NCBI GenBank assembly: GCA_002796835.1
Contig: LUGL01000014.1
Coordinates: forward strand, 1-64,000
Length of the DNA: 64,000 nt
Direction of reading: 5' to 3'
Source: Elainella saxicola E1
GTDB lineage: Bacteria > Cyanobacteriota > Cyanobacteriia > Elainellales > Elainellaceae
The notes beneath the pieces are model-generated. The model was not told the origin of the DNA and did no database searches. It saw nothing but the letters and a program-made list of their open reading frames with translations. A program made the translations under genes and the position numbers. The number at the start of each line of letters is the position of its first letter. The first letter of the stretch is position 1. Of the stretch, positions 44,024 to 52,592 are shown piece by piece.

Positions 44024-45358
44024 TCAGCCTACCTCAGCGAGGGACTTGGTCGTCAATCCCAGATGATCTTTTAAGGTAGACCCGGTATATTCGGTGCGGA
44101 ACAGTCCTCGCTTCTGAAGTTCTGGCACCACTGTATCTACAAATTCGGTGAAGGTTCCCGGCAAATGAGCTGGAGAAATCACAAAACCATCGCAGGTGCC
44201 ATCCCGGAATAGGGCTTCCAGATAGTCAGCAATCTGTTTCGGTGTTCCAACGACATGAGGCGTCAACACGCCCTGGCCATACAGTTTGCCAATGTCTCGT
44301 AGCGTCAAACCATCAGACTGGCTCAACTCCCTGGCCGCTTGCAAAATACTTTGGCTGCCATTCACATGAATATCAGCGATCGGCGCATCCAGATCATGCT
44401 GAGAAAAGTCATAATCCATGTGACTGGACAAGGTGAAAAGGCCGACTTCTGGATGAATCAACTCATTGTGTAATGCCTGTTTCTCCCTGGCGATCGCCTC
44501 TGTTTCTCCAATAAACGGCGTGATCGCAGGCAGAATTTTACAGTCATCGGGATGCCGTCCAAACTTGCTTAAGCGGGACTTTAAGTCCTGATAAAATGCC
44601 TTCATTTGAGCAGGCGTGTGTTTAATCTCAAAAATCACCTCGCCCCACTGCGCCGCAAAATCTTTGCCCCGTTCAGAGCCGCCTGCCTGGACCAACACCG
44701 GACGACCCTGGGGCGATCGCGGCACAGTCAGTGGTCCCCGTACCTTAAACCACTCGCCAACATGGTGGATATAATCCACTTTTTCAGGATCGGCAAATAT
44801 CCCGGTTGATTTGTCTAAAATCAGCGCATTCTCCTGCCAGCTATTCCAGAGCTTGTCGGCAACCTCTACAAATTCAGCTGCTCGTTCATAACGACGATCA
44901 TGTTCAAGATGCTGTTCCAACCCAAAATTCTGGGCTTCTGAGTTGCGGCTAGAGGTGACGATGTTCCAGGCGGCTCGCCCTTTTGAAAGATGATCGAGTG
45001 TCGCGAAAGTACGAGCAACATCATAGGGTTGGTAGTAAGTTGTAGAGCGCGTGATGCCCACTCCGATCGATCGCGTTGCAACAGCCATTGCGGTTGCAGT
45101 CAACATGGGATCGAGTCGAACGACTCCTTGGGCTCCATACTTGAGTCCCAGATCAAACCGATTGTCATGGCGATCGGGAAAGGCCAGCGCATCGGCAAAA
45201 AAGACCATGTCAAATTTGCCACGCTCCAAGGTTTGAGCAATGGTCTGGTAAAACTCAGGCGTTAAAAAATCCAGTACAGTTTGAGGATGCCGCCAGATTG
45301 CATGGCTAAGAACGACATGGGACGAGTGCATGAAGCCAACCAGATGCATTTGTTTCAT
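44024..45358 (-). CDS. LLM monooxygenase, NtaA/SnaA/DszA-type
   Basis: A 444-residue close paralogue of the 32253 gene: MKQMHLVGFM, SHAIWRHPQTVLDFL, FDMVFFADALAFPDRHDNRF, RSTTYYQPYDVARTFATLDH, GRAAWNIVTSSRNSEAQNFG, FKVRGPLTVPRSPQGRPVLVQAGGS and VISPAHLPGTFTEFVDTVV. Probably FMNH2-dependent. It is the third gene of a block DszC-like, MetQ, LLM (gaps 23 and 14 bases). The context implies import and oxidation of one organosulfur substrate. Confidence 0.87.
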   Translation of the reverse strand: MKQMHLVGFMHSSHVVLSHAIWRHPQTVLDFLTPEFYQTIAQTLERGKFDMVFFADALAFPDRHDNRFDLGLKYGAQGVVRLDPMLTATAMAVATRSIGVGITRSTTYYQPYDVARTFATLDHLSKGRAAWNIVTSSRNSEAQNFGLEQHLEHDRRYERAAEFVEVADKLWNSWQENALILDKSTGIFADPEKVDYIHHVGEWFKVRGPLTVPRSPQGRPVLVQAGGSERGKDFAAQWGEVIFEIKHTPAQMKAFYQDLKSRLSKFGRHPDDCKILPAITPFIGETEAIAREKQALHNELIHPEVGLFTLSSHMDYDFSQHDLDAPIADIHVNGSQSILQAARELSQSDGLTLRDIGKLYGQGVLTPHVVGTPKQIADYLEALFRDGTCDGFVISPAHLPGTFTEFVDTVVPELQKRGLFRTEYTGSTLKDHLGLTTKSLAEVG

Positions 45359-45372
45359 CGTATCGTTGGCCC

Positions 45373-46272
45373 CTAAAATACAGGAACTACCGTGCCGCTA
45401 AATGTGGTTTGAATAAACTCCTTGACTTTTGGCTGAACGACAAGTTGATTCAGTTTTTGGATGTTTGGATCGTTCTGCTTGGATCGCACTGTGACTAAAC
45501 CAGTTGCGTAGAATCTATCATCTGTAGGGGCTTGTAGAATCGGGGTGAGATCAAGTTTTGCCAATTTTAGGAGCGTTGCATAAGTTACTCCGATATCAAC
45601 ATCATCCAGCGCTCTTGCTAGAGCAGGACCTTCGACTTCTTTAACATCGAGTTTTTTAGGATGATCGGTAATGTCTTTGAGCGTGAATAATCCGTCTGGA
45701 TTATCCTTTAAATTGATCAAGCCATTATCTCTCAGCAACTTCAACCCTCGATCGCGATTAATTGGATCGCTATGCACGGCGACTGTTGCCCCGTCAGGAA
45801 TTTCATCAACGGATTTGAGATTGAGCTGCTTTGAATAAATACCAAACACACTAATGTAAATCCGGTTGAGCAGCACCAAATCTAGATTCTGTCGCTTAGC
45901 GGCATCCTCCATATAGGCTTGATGTTGGAAGAAATTGACGTCAATTTCTCCGCTCTGCAATGCATTGTTAATTTGCACCCAATCGCTGATTTTGACAATC
46001 TCAACTTCTAGATTTTGACTGGGTGCAATCTCTTTCTGAACAAATTTCAGAATATCTTCAGGAACGACAACTGCAACCCCAACTTTGACTTTACTTACTG
46101 GCTGAGGAGAAGTCGTTGTGCTGGCTGAATTCTGGTTTCTTGTACAGCTTGAAAATAGAATTGAGGCGATCGAAGCAGCTCCACCCAACAGGACAGAACG
46201 ACGACTGCTTGACCTGAGAAGAGCGTGATGATTTTGATGAGCCGATCGATTGAGGGGATGTGGAATGGTCAT
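45373..46272 (-). CDS. MetQ/NlpA-type binding lipoprotein, copy 3
   Basis: A 299-residue binding lipoprotein with SSRRSVLLGG (twin-arginine-like) and ILFSSC (lipid cysteine about 43). Mature blocks are VGVAVVVPEDILKFVQ, IVKISDWVQINNALQSGEID, FFQHQAYMEDAAKR and VHSDPINRDRGLKLL. The pocket segment reads IYISVFGIYS, unlike methionine-binding MetQ. No metNI beside it; it lies between a DszC-like and an LLM gene, so its ligand is probably their substrate and it likely uses the MetNI at 39433-41129. Confidence 0.82.
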   Translation of the reverse strand: MTIPHPLNRSAHQNHHALLRSSSRRSVLLGGAASIASILFSSCTRNQNSASTTTSPQPVSKVKVGVAVVVPEDILKFVQKEIAPSQNLEVEIVKISDWVQINNALQSGEIDVNFFQHQAYMEDAAKRQNLDLVLLNRIYISVFGIYSKQLNLKSVDEIPDGATVAVHSDPINRDRGLKLLRDNGLINLKDNPDGLFTLKDITDHPKKLDVKEVEGPALARALDDVDIGVTYATLLKLAKLDLTPILQAPTDDRFYATGLVTVRSKQNDPNIQKLNQLVVQPKVKEFIQTTFSGTVVPVF

Positions 46273-46295
46273 TTTGATGTTCTTTGCGGATACTT

Positions 46296-47537
46296 TTAGA
46301 AAAAGCCTTTTGTGGGTAAAGCGATATCATTCAGTTCGTAATTACCGATCGCCCTTGCCTTCAAAGGATTAGGATTGTGGGAGGACAGCGTACGTGCATT
46401 ACGCCAATGTCGATCGAGGTTATAGCTTTTCTTGGTGGTAGAAGCGCCGCCCACATCAAACAGCAGGGTCGCTGAACGCAGAGTCAGCTCATCCACAATC
46501 AATTTTGCTTTCGCGGCACTCAGAGAGGCTTCCAGAGCAGCTTTCTCCTCTGCGACTTCCCCTTCCTGTTCTCGAATGGTATCCAGTCGTCCAAAGGCAG
46601 CAGCAGCGGCCAGAACGATCGATTCAGCGGCAAAAGCATTCGCAGAAATTTGGCCGATCGTTTGCTGCAACAGCGGATCTTCTGTAGCTTGTTCAGACAC
46701 TGCATGGTAGAAGGTGCGAGGACGTTTGTGAACAAGATTGATCGCGTCATGCAGAACACTACGAATAATTCCCGCATTGACTGCCGTTAAGAACAGTTGC
46801 GGCACAATGTTGTAGGGCAAATAATCTTTGTCTGAATCGCTGTCCAGGATGACCTCGTCTGCCTCTACATGCACATCTGTAAAGGTGGTAGTGCCTGTTC
46901 CAGTTAATCGTTGGCCAAAACCATCCCAATCATCGACCAATTCAATACCTTCGCGATGAGAAGGGAGAATCACAAACGCAGTCTCATCATTTGGAGTTAA
47001 TACACTGACAAAGATCAGGTCCGAGAACAAACTGCCGGTACTGTAATACTTCGTCCCGTTTAACCGATAGCCATTCTGGTCAGGCGTTAATTTCGTATTC
47101 ACAACCTGTCCACCGCCTGCTCGCTTCACTTCCAACTCAGTAAAGGCGAGTCCAATAATTGCACCCTCGGCGACTGCTTTCAGCCATCGACGATTACGTT
47201 CACTCCGCTGCGATCGCAAAATTCGTTCGGTGACAGAGAAATGATTCCGTACAATATGGGCAACATTCGGATCTGCCTCTCCCAGGCGAATCACAAGCTC
47301 AAACAGCTCACGGGCCGTGCTGCCACCTCCCCCTTCAGCCAGTGGAATGCGTAGGGCACCTAACTTTGACTGCCGAATTAGATTGATCGCGTCATAGGGA
47401 AGAATTCGATCGCGATCGCGTTCAGCAGCACCCAGAGCAATATAGTCAAACAGCTTTTGCAGTTCGGGAGAGCTAGCCGTGACAGGCGTTGGGAAGTGAA
47501 ATGTGGCGTCTAAAACTTTTTCGGCGGTCTGAGTCAT
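46296..47537 (-). CDS. DszC-like FMN-dependent monooxygenase (acyl-CoA dehydrogenase fold), copy 1
   Basis: A 413-residue flavoprotein. ATG 47537 (MTQTAEKVLDATF) is preferred; the track adds 31 residues. Family blocks: AERDRDRILPYDAINLIRQS, LGALRIPLAEGGGGSTARE, DPNVAHIVRNHF, NGYRLNGTKYYSTGSLFSD, DDWDGFGQRLTGTGTT and TLLFDVGGASTTKKSYNLDRHW. The C-terminal DRHWRNARTLSSHNP is characteristic of DszC/TdsC sulfur oxygenases, which use FMNH2 and O2. It is a likely S-oxidation enzyme; the substrate is unknown. A close relative begins beyond the right window edge. Confidence 0.83.
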   Translation of the reverse strand: MTQTAEKVLDATFHFPTPVTASSPELQKLFDYIALGAAERDRDRILPYDAINLIRQSKLGALRIPLAEGGGGSTARELFELVIRLGEADPNVAHIVRNHFSVTERILRSQRSERNRRWLKAVAEGAIIGLAFTELEVKRAGGGQVVNTKLTPDQNGYRLNGTKYYSTGSLFSDLIFVSVLTPNDETAFVILPSHREGIELVDDWDGFGQRLTGTGTTTFTDVHVEADEVILDSDSDKDYLPYNIVPQLFLTAVNAGIIRSVLHDAINLVHKRPRTFYHAVSEQATEDPLLQQTIGQISANAFAAESIVLAAAAAFGRLDTIREQEGEVAEEKAALEASLSAAKAKLIVDELTLRSATLLFDVGGASTTKKSYNLDRHWRNARTLSSHNPNPLKARAIGNYELNDIALPTKGFF

Positions 47538-47902
47538 GGTACTTCTCACTAGAATGGTTGGGCCTGTTGCCCCAATTTCATGCATCTGAAGCACAAGTGA
47601 ATGTTCCTGTAAGGACAGGTTGCAAGACATCCCTACAAAAGTGCTTTTACTGATCAGAACTGATGGTTACTTGAGGATGTCAACAGGACCGATCGACTTG
47701 TGCACATGAAAAAATCAAGGCAGATGCCGACATCTATAAAAATAAATGCAGCTACCTATTTTAAGATGTTCAATTGGTGGGAGCAACGAGAGAGATCAGC
47801 AATTAAAATTGATGCTGTATTAGAATAAGTTGCTCTAAACTATTAGCATAGTTCAGCCAAAAAAGCAGGTATATCGAGTCACAAATTTCTGAATTGGCTA
47901 AT
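47538..47902. other. Intergenic region between LLM and DszC-like genes
   Basis: 365 bases on the minus-strand path from the LLM gene (end 47903) to the DszC-like start. No operator copy, hairpin or gene was found; the promoter of the DszC-MetQ-LLM unit must lie here. Confidence 0.5.
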
Positions 47903-49240
47903 TTATCCAACTTCAGGCTTAAAGAAACGATTAACTGGCCGCGCTAGCCCCAGGTTTTCGCGCAGTGTCTTGCCTTCATATTCTTTGCGGAAGATGCCCC
48001 GTCGCTGAAGTTCTGGAATCACCTGATCGACAAAATCATTCAGTCCTTCAGGCAGGAAGGGAAACATAATATTGAAACCATCAGATCCTTCTTCCGTCAG
48101 CCATTGCTCCATCTCATCTGCAATTGTTTGAGGAGTACCCACAAAGGCAAGCCCCCCGTAACTGCCAATCCGTTGAGCCAACTGGCGAATTGTCAAATTC
48201 TCCCGTTCTGCCAGCGCCAAAACCCGATCGCGCGCACTGTGACTGGCGTTAGTGGGTGGAATTTCCGGTAAAGGTCCATCCGGATCAAACTTTGACACAT
48301 CATAGCCAAGGGCACTATTCAGGCTGCCAATCCCGCTATCGTAGTGCACCAGACTATCTAAATGATTTCGCTTGGCCTGAGCGGCTTCTACCGTTTGCCC
48401 CACCACCACCAGTGCACCCGGCAGAATTTTAATCGTGTCTGGATCCCGTCCGATCGCTTTTGCCCGTCCCTTAACATCTGCAAAGAATAACTTGCCTGCT
48501 TCCAGCGTGCTGACTCCGGCAAACACAACCTCGGCGGTTTCTGCGGCAAGCTGTCGTCCTGCTTCAGACGCACCAGCCTGAACGATCACGGGCCAGCCTT
48601 GAACAGGGCGGGCAATGTGCAAGGGACCACGCACCGAGAAATATTTGCCTTTGTGATCGAGCACATGAATTTTGGTTGGATCAAAATAGATGCCAGCTTC
48701 CACGTCTCGGATGAACGCATCGTCAGCAAAGGAATCCCAGAGTCCAGTGACGACATCATAGAATTCACGTGCCCGACCATAGCGTTCGTCATGTTCAATC
48801 TCTTCTTCCAGACCAAAATTGCGAGCTGCATCTGGATTTGAGGTGGTGACAATATTCCAGCCTGCCCGACCGCCACTGATATGATCCAGAGATGCAAAAC
48901 GACGAGCAATATGGAACGGTTGGTCGTAAGTAGTTGAGGCGGTTGCCACTAATCCGATGTGTTCGGTGACACTGGCCAAGGCAGAGAGCAGGGTAAATGG
49001 TTCAAATGAGGTAACGGTATGGCTGCGTTTCAAAGCATCGATCGGCATATTCAGCAATGCCAGATGATCGGCCATGAAGAATGCATCGAATTTTCCCTGC
49101 TCTAATTTTTGGATAAATTGTTTGAGCGCAGGAAAATTGAAATTAGCATCCGGTAAAGCTCCAGGATAGCGCCATGCTCCCGTGTGGATACTGACCGGAC
49201 GCATAAATGCACCCAACTTCAATTGCTTTAATTTACTCAT
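47903..49240 (-). CDS. LLM monooxygenase, NtaA/DmoA-type
   Basis: A 445-residue LLM protein of the NtaA/DmoA/SnaA group, distinct from the 32253/44024 pair. Blocks: KLGAFMRPVSIHTGAWRYPG, FDAFFMADHLALLNMP, STTYDQPFHIARRFASLDH, GRAGWNIVTTSNPDAARNFG, EHDERYGRAREFYDVVTGLW, GWPVIVQAGASEAGRQLAAE and IMFPFLPEGLNDFVDQVIP. Probably FMNH2-dependent oxidation of a sulfide or sulfone. It lies 158 bases after ssuA on the same strand, so the binding protein and enzyme may form a unit. Confidence 0.87.
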   Translation of the reverse strand: MSKLKQLKLGAFMRPVSIHTGAWRYPGALPDANFNFPALKQFIQKLEQGKFDAFFMADHLALLNMPIDALKRSHTVTSFEPFTLLSALASVTEHIGLVATASTTYDQPFHIARRFASLDHISGGRAGWNIVTTSNPDAARNFGLEEEIEHDERYGRAREFYDVVTGLWDSFADDAFIRDVEAGIYFDPTKIHVLDHKGKYFSVRGPLHIARPVQGWPVIVQAGASEAGRQLAAETAEVVFAGVSTLEAGKLFFADVKGRAKAIGRDPDTIKILPGALVVVGQTVEAAQAKRNHLDSLVHYDSGIGSLNSALGYDVSKFDPDGPLPEIPPTNASHSARDRVLALAERENLTIRQLAQRIGSYGGLAFVGTPQTIADEMEQWLTEEGSDGFNIMFPFLPEGLNDFVDQVIPELQRRGIFRKEYEGKTLRENLGLARPVNRFFKPEVG

Positions 49241-49398
49241 GAGTGTAGTTTAATTCATTGGCGCTTGATTAATCAGCACTGTCCTGATTATGTCATAACT
49301 CACTGACAAAGCCAGAAAGGGGCATTGATTCTGCCCCATCGTTCCTACCCCTGGTTAATCAATCGGTTGCTGCTTGCAGTTAAAACGCTGCGATCGTT

Positions 49399-50514
49399 CT
49401 AATTCCACCCTTTAGAAGCAAACCAATTGTAATTTTTGTCTTTGACATCGATCTTTTTCGGAATGACTTTAAGGTCTGTGAATGTATCCGCCATGTTTTG
49501 TAGTGCTGTGAGCACCTCATCTGTCAGTGGTTCGATGCGGCGATCGCCCTGGCGATTCTGAACGGTATCCATAATGTCTTTGGGCAGCTTATAGCGATCG
49601 GCCAATAGCGTCACCACATCACTGGGATTATTCTTCGCCCAGGCACCGGCTTTATTCACCTCATCCAGCAGCGCATCGAGCAGCTCTGGCTGATCGCGCA
49701 CAAAATCAGGCGCGGCATAATAAAAGGCTGGACTTTCGATCGTAATTTTGTTGCCAAATATGGTCCCTGCATCGGCAATTCGCCGTACCTTCAGACTCTT
49801 TTCAGCTTCGGCAGTGTAGGGATCCCAGATCACCCAGGCATCAAAGTCACCCCGTTCAAAGGCAGGACGAGCATCCTGAGGCGACAAGTAAACAGGCTCA
49901 ATGTCACTGAAACTCAGCCCTGCTTGCTTTAGCGCCCGTACGATCAGGTATTGGGAACTCGCACCTTTGGCAAATCCCACTTTCTTGCCCTTCAGATCGG
50001 CCAGGGTTTTGATGGGCGAACTATCCAGCACTAAAATCGGCTGGCCCTTTGGACTGGAGGTAATTTCCTTGGCAACTCGGACAAACGGTTTGTCTCCCGC
50101 TTGCGCAAACACGCTCCCCGTTGCGCCACCGCCACCAAATACGATCGAACCGACGCCCATTGCTTCCAATAAGGGAGCCGTAGAGGGAAATTCAGACCAC
50201 TCTACAGAAATTCCCTGGGGTTCAAATCGTTTCTCCAGACTCCCTCTCGCTTTCAGGATTTCCAGATTTGCCATTCCCTTCTGGTGTGCGACCTTGAGCA
50301 CCTTCACCTGTGGGGCGGCAGGAGAGGATGGGGAGGCTGGACTATTTGAACTTGCGGTTGGTGAGGCATTGGTGCAAGCTGTAATCACGAGACTGAGGAT
50401 TAAACCCACTGCAAACAATAGTCCAAAGGATTTTGCGTGGGAAGGCTGCAGTCGGAAAGGGAATTTTTTGCTATGTGCCCAAACCCGAAATCGATTCACC
50501 AGCTGAGATAGCAT
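49399..50514 (-). CDS. ssuA: Aliphatic sulfonate binding lipoprotein (SsuA-like)
   Basis: A 371-residue periplasmic binding protein. ATG 50514 has CAGGAG 7 bases upstream. Hydrophobic GLLFAVGLILSLVITAC gives a lipoprotein signal with cysteine about 47, then a Ser/Ala/Pro-rich linker. Mature blocks are KVLKVAHQKGMANLEILKA, LLEAMGVGSIVFGGGGATGS, DLKGKKVGFAKGASSQYLIV and FDAWVIWDPYTAEAEKSLKVR, typical of SsuA/TauA. No ssuB or ssuC lies nearby, so transport partners must be elsewhere. Confidence 0.87.
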   Translation of the reverse strand: MLSQLVNRFRVWAHSKKFPFRLQPSHAKSFGLLFAVGLILSLVITACTNASPTASSNSPASPSSPAAPQVKVLKVAHQKGMANLEILKARGSLEKRFEPQGISVEWSEFPSTAPLLEAMGVGSIVFGGGGATGSVFAQAGDKPFVRVAKEITSSPKGQPILVLDSSPIKTLADLKGKKVGFAKGASSQYLIVRALKQAGLSFSDIEPVYLSPQDARPAFERGDFDAWVIWDPYTAEAEKSLKVRRIADAGTIFGNKITIESPAFYYAAPDFVRDQPELLDALLDEVNKAGAWAKNNPSDVVTLLADRYKLPKDIMDTVQNRQGDRRIEPLTDEVLTALQNMADTFTDLKVIPKKIDVKDKNYNWFASKGWN

Positions 50515-50859
50515 AGTTACTCCTGAAAGTAGAAAACTGAGTACGAAAAATTGAGTGAAGAATAGACAGCAGGATCAATTCCTTAAAAGAAAATTTTGAG
50601 GAGTGCAAAAGCACTGGAACTCAAGCAGTATCCAGGGAAATGCTGTGGCTCTAACTTTTCTGGATAGGCAAGATAATGTAATGCAAGTACCTCACTCACA
50701 TTTGATTGTGGGCAAGATACTTGCGAAGTGGTTGAAAGGCTACGGTAAATCTATGACATGCGAGCATAGATCTATAACGAGAACTATCGCACAGGTAAAG
50801 CGGGAAGTAAGGTATTTTGAGTAACAATCCTAAAATAGATTTAATCCAATTTGTGAAAG
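50515..50859. other. Intergenic region upstream of ssuA
   Basis: 345 bases between the ssuA start and the end of the CMD gene. It contains a half-site of the island operator at 50740-50750. The 73-codon plus-strand ORF (50603-50824) has no family features and is probably chance. Confidence 0.5.
50740..50764 (+). promoter_or_regulatory. Operator half-site upstream of ssuA
   Basis: CTACGGTAAATC is exact to the left half of the motif; the right half CATGCGAG does not match. It is 229 bases upstream of ssuA. Possibly a degenerate copy. Confidence 0.4.
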
Positions 50860-51192
50860 TTATACTTCGTGTTGACTGAACACTTCTTTTGCTAATTTTG
50901 CGGCAGATACCGCAGTTGGCCAGCCCGAATAGAATGCCAGGTGAGTGATCAACTCAATTAGTTCATCCTGCGTGACACCATTGCCGATCGCTCGCTTCAA
51001 ATGTCCCGGCAATTGCTCCGTGCGATTAAGGGCAACTAAGGCTGCAACAGTGATCAGACTGCGATCGCGTTTCGAAAGTCCGGGGCGTTCCCAAATGTCC
51101 CCGAACAAGACCTGTTCTGTTAATTCAACAAATTTTGGGGCAACATCCCCTAACGTATCTCGCAATGGTGATTTGGGCTGTTGTGAAACCAT
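50860..51192 (-). CDS. Carboxymuconolactone decarboxylase-family protein
   Basis: A 110-residue CMD/AhpD-fold protein with blocks LTEQVLFGDIWERPGLSKRD, LITVAALVALNRTEQLPGHL and GNGVTQDELIELITHLAFYSGW. It lacks the CxxC of AhpD, so it is a CMD-type and not a thiol peroxidase. AGGAGA precedes ATG 51192. It begins 47 bases after the LLM gene at 51240 on the same strand. Members in degradation loci act as decarboxylases or lactone enzymes; the role here is unknown. Confidence 0.85.
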   Translation of the reverse strand: MVSQQPKSPLRDTLGDVAPKFVELTEQVLFGDIWERPGLSKRDRSLITVAALVALNRTEQLPGHLKRAIGNGVTQDELIELITHLAFYSGWPTAVSAAKLAKEVFSQHEV

Positions 51193-51239
51193 TTTTTCTC
51201 TCCTATATACAATATTGCTGATGCTGACTTGGTCAGGTG

Positions 51240-52424
51240 TTAGAGCCGTAATCCTGCCTGCTTCATCAAGGGAAGAATGCGATCGCCAAAAAATTCCAGA
51301 TCCGGCTGAAAGTCGTAAAAACTGAGCTGCAACCCATCAATTCCAGCTTTATGCAGTTGCACAAACTGTTCCACCACCTGTTCTGGAGTGCCAATCACTT
51401 CAATGTTGCCGCCGATCGCCGTTCGTTTCGGCGCATCCTTGCCCACGCGCCCTTTCCAGGCATGAGCATCGCTATCAAATCGGCTAAATCCTTTGCGAGA
51501 GGAGGAGTCAGCATGAGCCACGATCGCGTCATGATAGGCCCAGGTTTCCTGTTCGGTCTCCCGACTGATTACCATGGGATTAAGCAACGTTCGCACCTGA
51601 CGACCGATTTTCTGCGCTTCTCCTTTCACACGAGCCGTATGGTCTGGCAGAAGGGCGATCGTGCTCTCAAAATCAGAAGCCCCCGGACTGGTGACAAACA
51701 CAATATCTGAATAGCGGGCAGCAAAGGAAATCCCTGCATCGGATCCGGTGGCATTCACCAGCACAGGCCGACCGTATTTGGGTTTGGGCGTGACAAAGGC
51801 CTCTTTTAATTTCCAGGAAGACTGACCTGAAAACGAAAAATTTTCGTTCTCTGACCACAACCGCTGAACGACCTCAATGAATTCAGCCGCCAATTCATAG
51901 CGCCGATCATGCTCAATTCGTTCCCAACCAAACATTTCATGCTCGATCGCCCGATGACCCGTGACGATATTAATCCCCCAACGTCCGTTAGAAATGTGAT
52001 CCAGCGTCGCACCATACTTAGCGAGATGCAGCGGATGAATCGGACCATACAGCACATGGATCGTGGAAATTAGCAGAATGGATTTTGTCAGACTGGTCAA
52101 TGCGGCGGTCGTGATAAAAGAATCAAGAGCCTGTCCGTTAAATACACCGCCATAGCCCCCCTTGGGCAACCATTGAGATAGGGCAAAAATCAGATCAAAT
52201 CCCAAAGTTTCACAGCGGAGGACCAGCTCCTTATTGTATTCAAACTGCCAATCGGTTGTGCGGGGTAAGGTGGAAGAACTCCATCCGCCGGCCTGGATGG
52301 GCAGAAATAAGCCGAGCAGAATCGGCTGCTGGAGGGCAAGCGAGAGAGGACTGTCGGGAAAGTCGGTGGGGGCGGGAAAGCGATCGCTGCCAACAATGGA
52401 ACCGGGGTAATGAAGAAGAGCCAT
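51240..52424 (-). CDS. LLM monooxygenase (SfnG/RutA/SsuD-like)
   Basis: A 394-residue LLM protein. The N-terminal tail of about 30 residues precedes PILLGLFLPIQAGGWSSSTL and TTDWQFEYNKELV. Later blocks are FDLIFALSQWLPKGG, LDHISNGRWGINIVTGHRA, EHDRRYELAAEFIEVVQRLW, YGRPVLVNATGSDAGISFAA and NPMVISRETEQE. It resembles SfnG and RutA and is a close paralogue of the 60341 gene. Probably FMNH2-dependent; the substrate is unknown. It is followed by the CMD gene. Confidence 0.85.
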   Translation of the reverse strand: MALLHYPGSIVGSDRFPAPTDFPDSPLSLALQQPILLGLFLPIQAGGWSSSTLPRTTDWQFEYNKELVLRCETLGFDLIFALSQWLPKGGYGGVFNGQALDSFITTAALTSLTKSILLISTIHVLYGPIHPLHLAKYGATLDHISNGRWGINIVTGHRAIEHEMFGWERIEHDRRYELAAEFIEVVQRLWSENENFSFSGQSSWKLKEAFVTPKPKYGRPVLVNATGSDAGISFAARYSDIVFVTSPGASDFESTIALLPDHTARVKGEAQKIGRQVRTLLNPMVISRETEQETWAYHDAIVAHADSSSRKGFSRFDSDAHAWKGRVGKDAPKRTAIGGNIEVIGTPEQVVEQFVQLHKAGIDGLQLSFYDFQPDLEFFGDRILPLMKQAGLRL

Positions 52425-52496
52425 GGCTGATGGTGAATATGGATATGAATGACCTGAGTGAAGTGGGGTGCTACTTACAGCAATCCTATTTGAATT

Positions 52497-52572
52497 TTAA
52501 AGATGGAGTATGGGCATTTTGCCTTAAAAATGGAGTATGGGCATTTTGCCCGCGAGCGAGACGCTCGCACTA
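52497..52572. repeat. 27-bp tandem duplication joined to interspersed hairpin repeat, copy B
   Basis: TTAAARATGGAGTATGGGCA followed by TTTTGCC occurs twice in tandem (52497-52523 and 52524-52550; one difference). It runs directly into CGCGAGCGAGACGCTCGCAC, a 7-bp stem (52552-52558, 52562-52568). Read on the minus strand it is the same repeat as 25645-25680, GTGCGAGCGTCTCGCTCGCG. It lies between the MFS and LLM genes. Confidence 0.75.
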
Positions 52573-52592
52573 TAAGAAAGAAATTTCATATA

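Noticed and set aside
50751-50769. Palindrome CTATG-N9-CATAG beside the 50743 half-site
   Set aside because: Five-base arms are too short to separate from chance.
50603-50824. 73-codon ORF upstream of ssuA
   Set aside because: It runs through the operator half-site and has no recognisable domain; likely chance.
52497-52572. CRISPR-like array
   Set aside because: Only two tandem units without spacers, joined to a known type of hairpin repeat.
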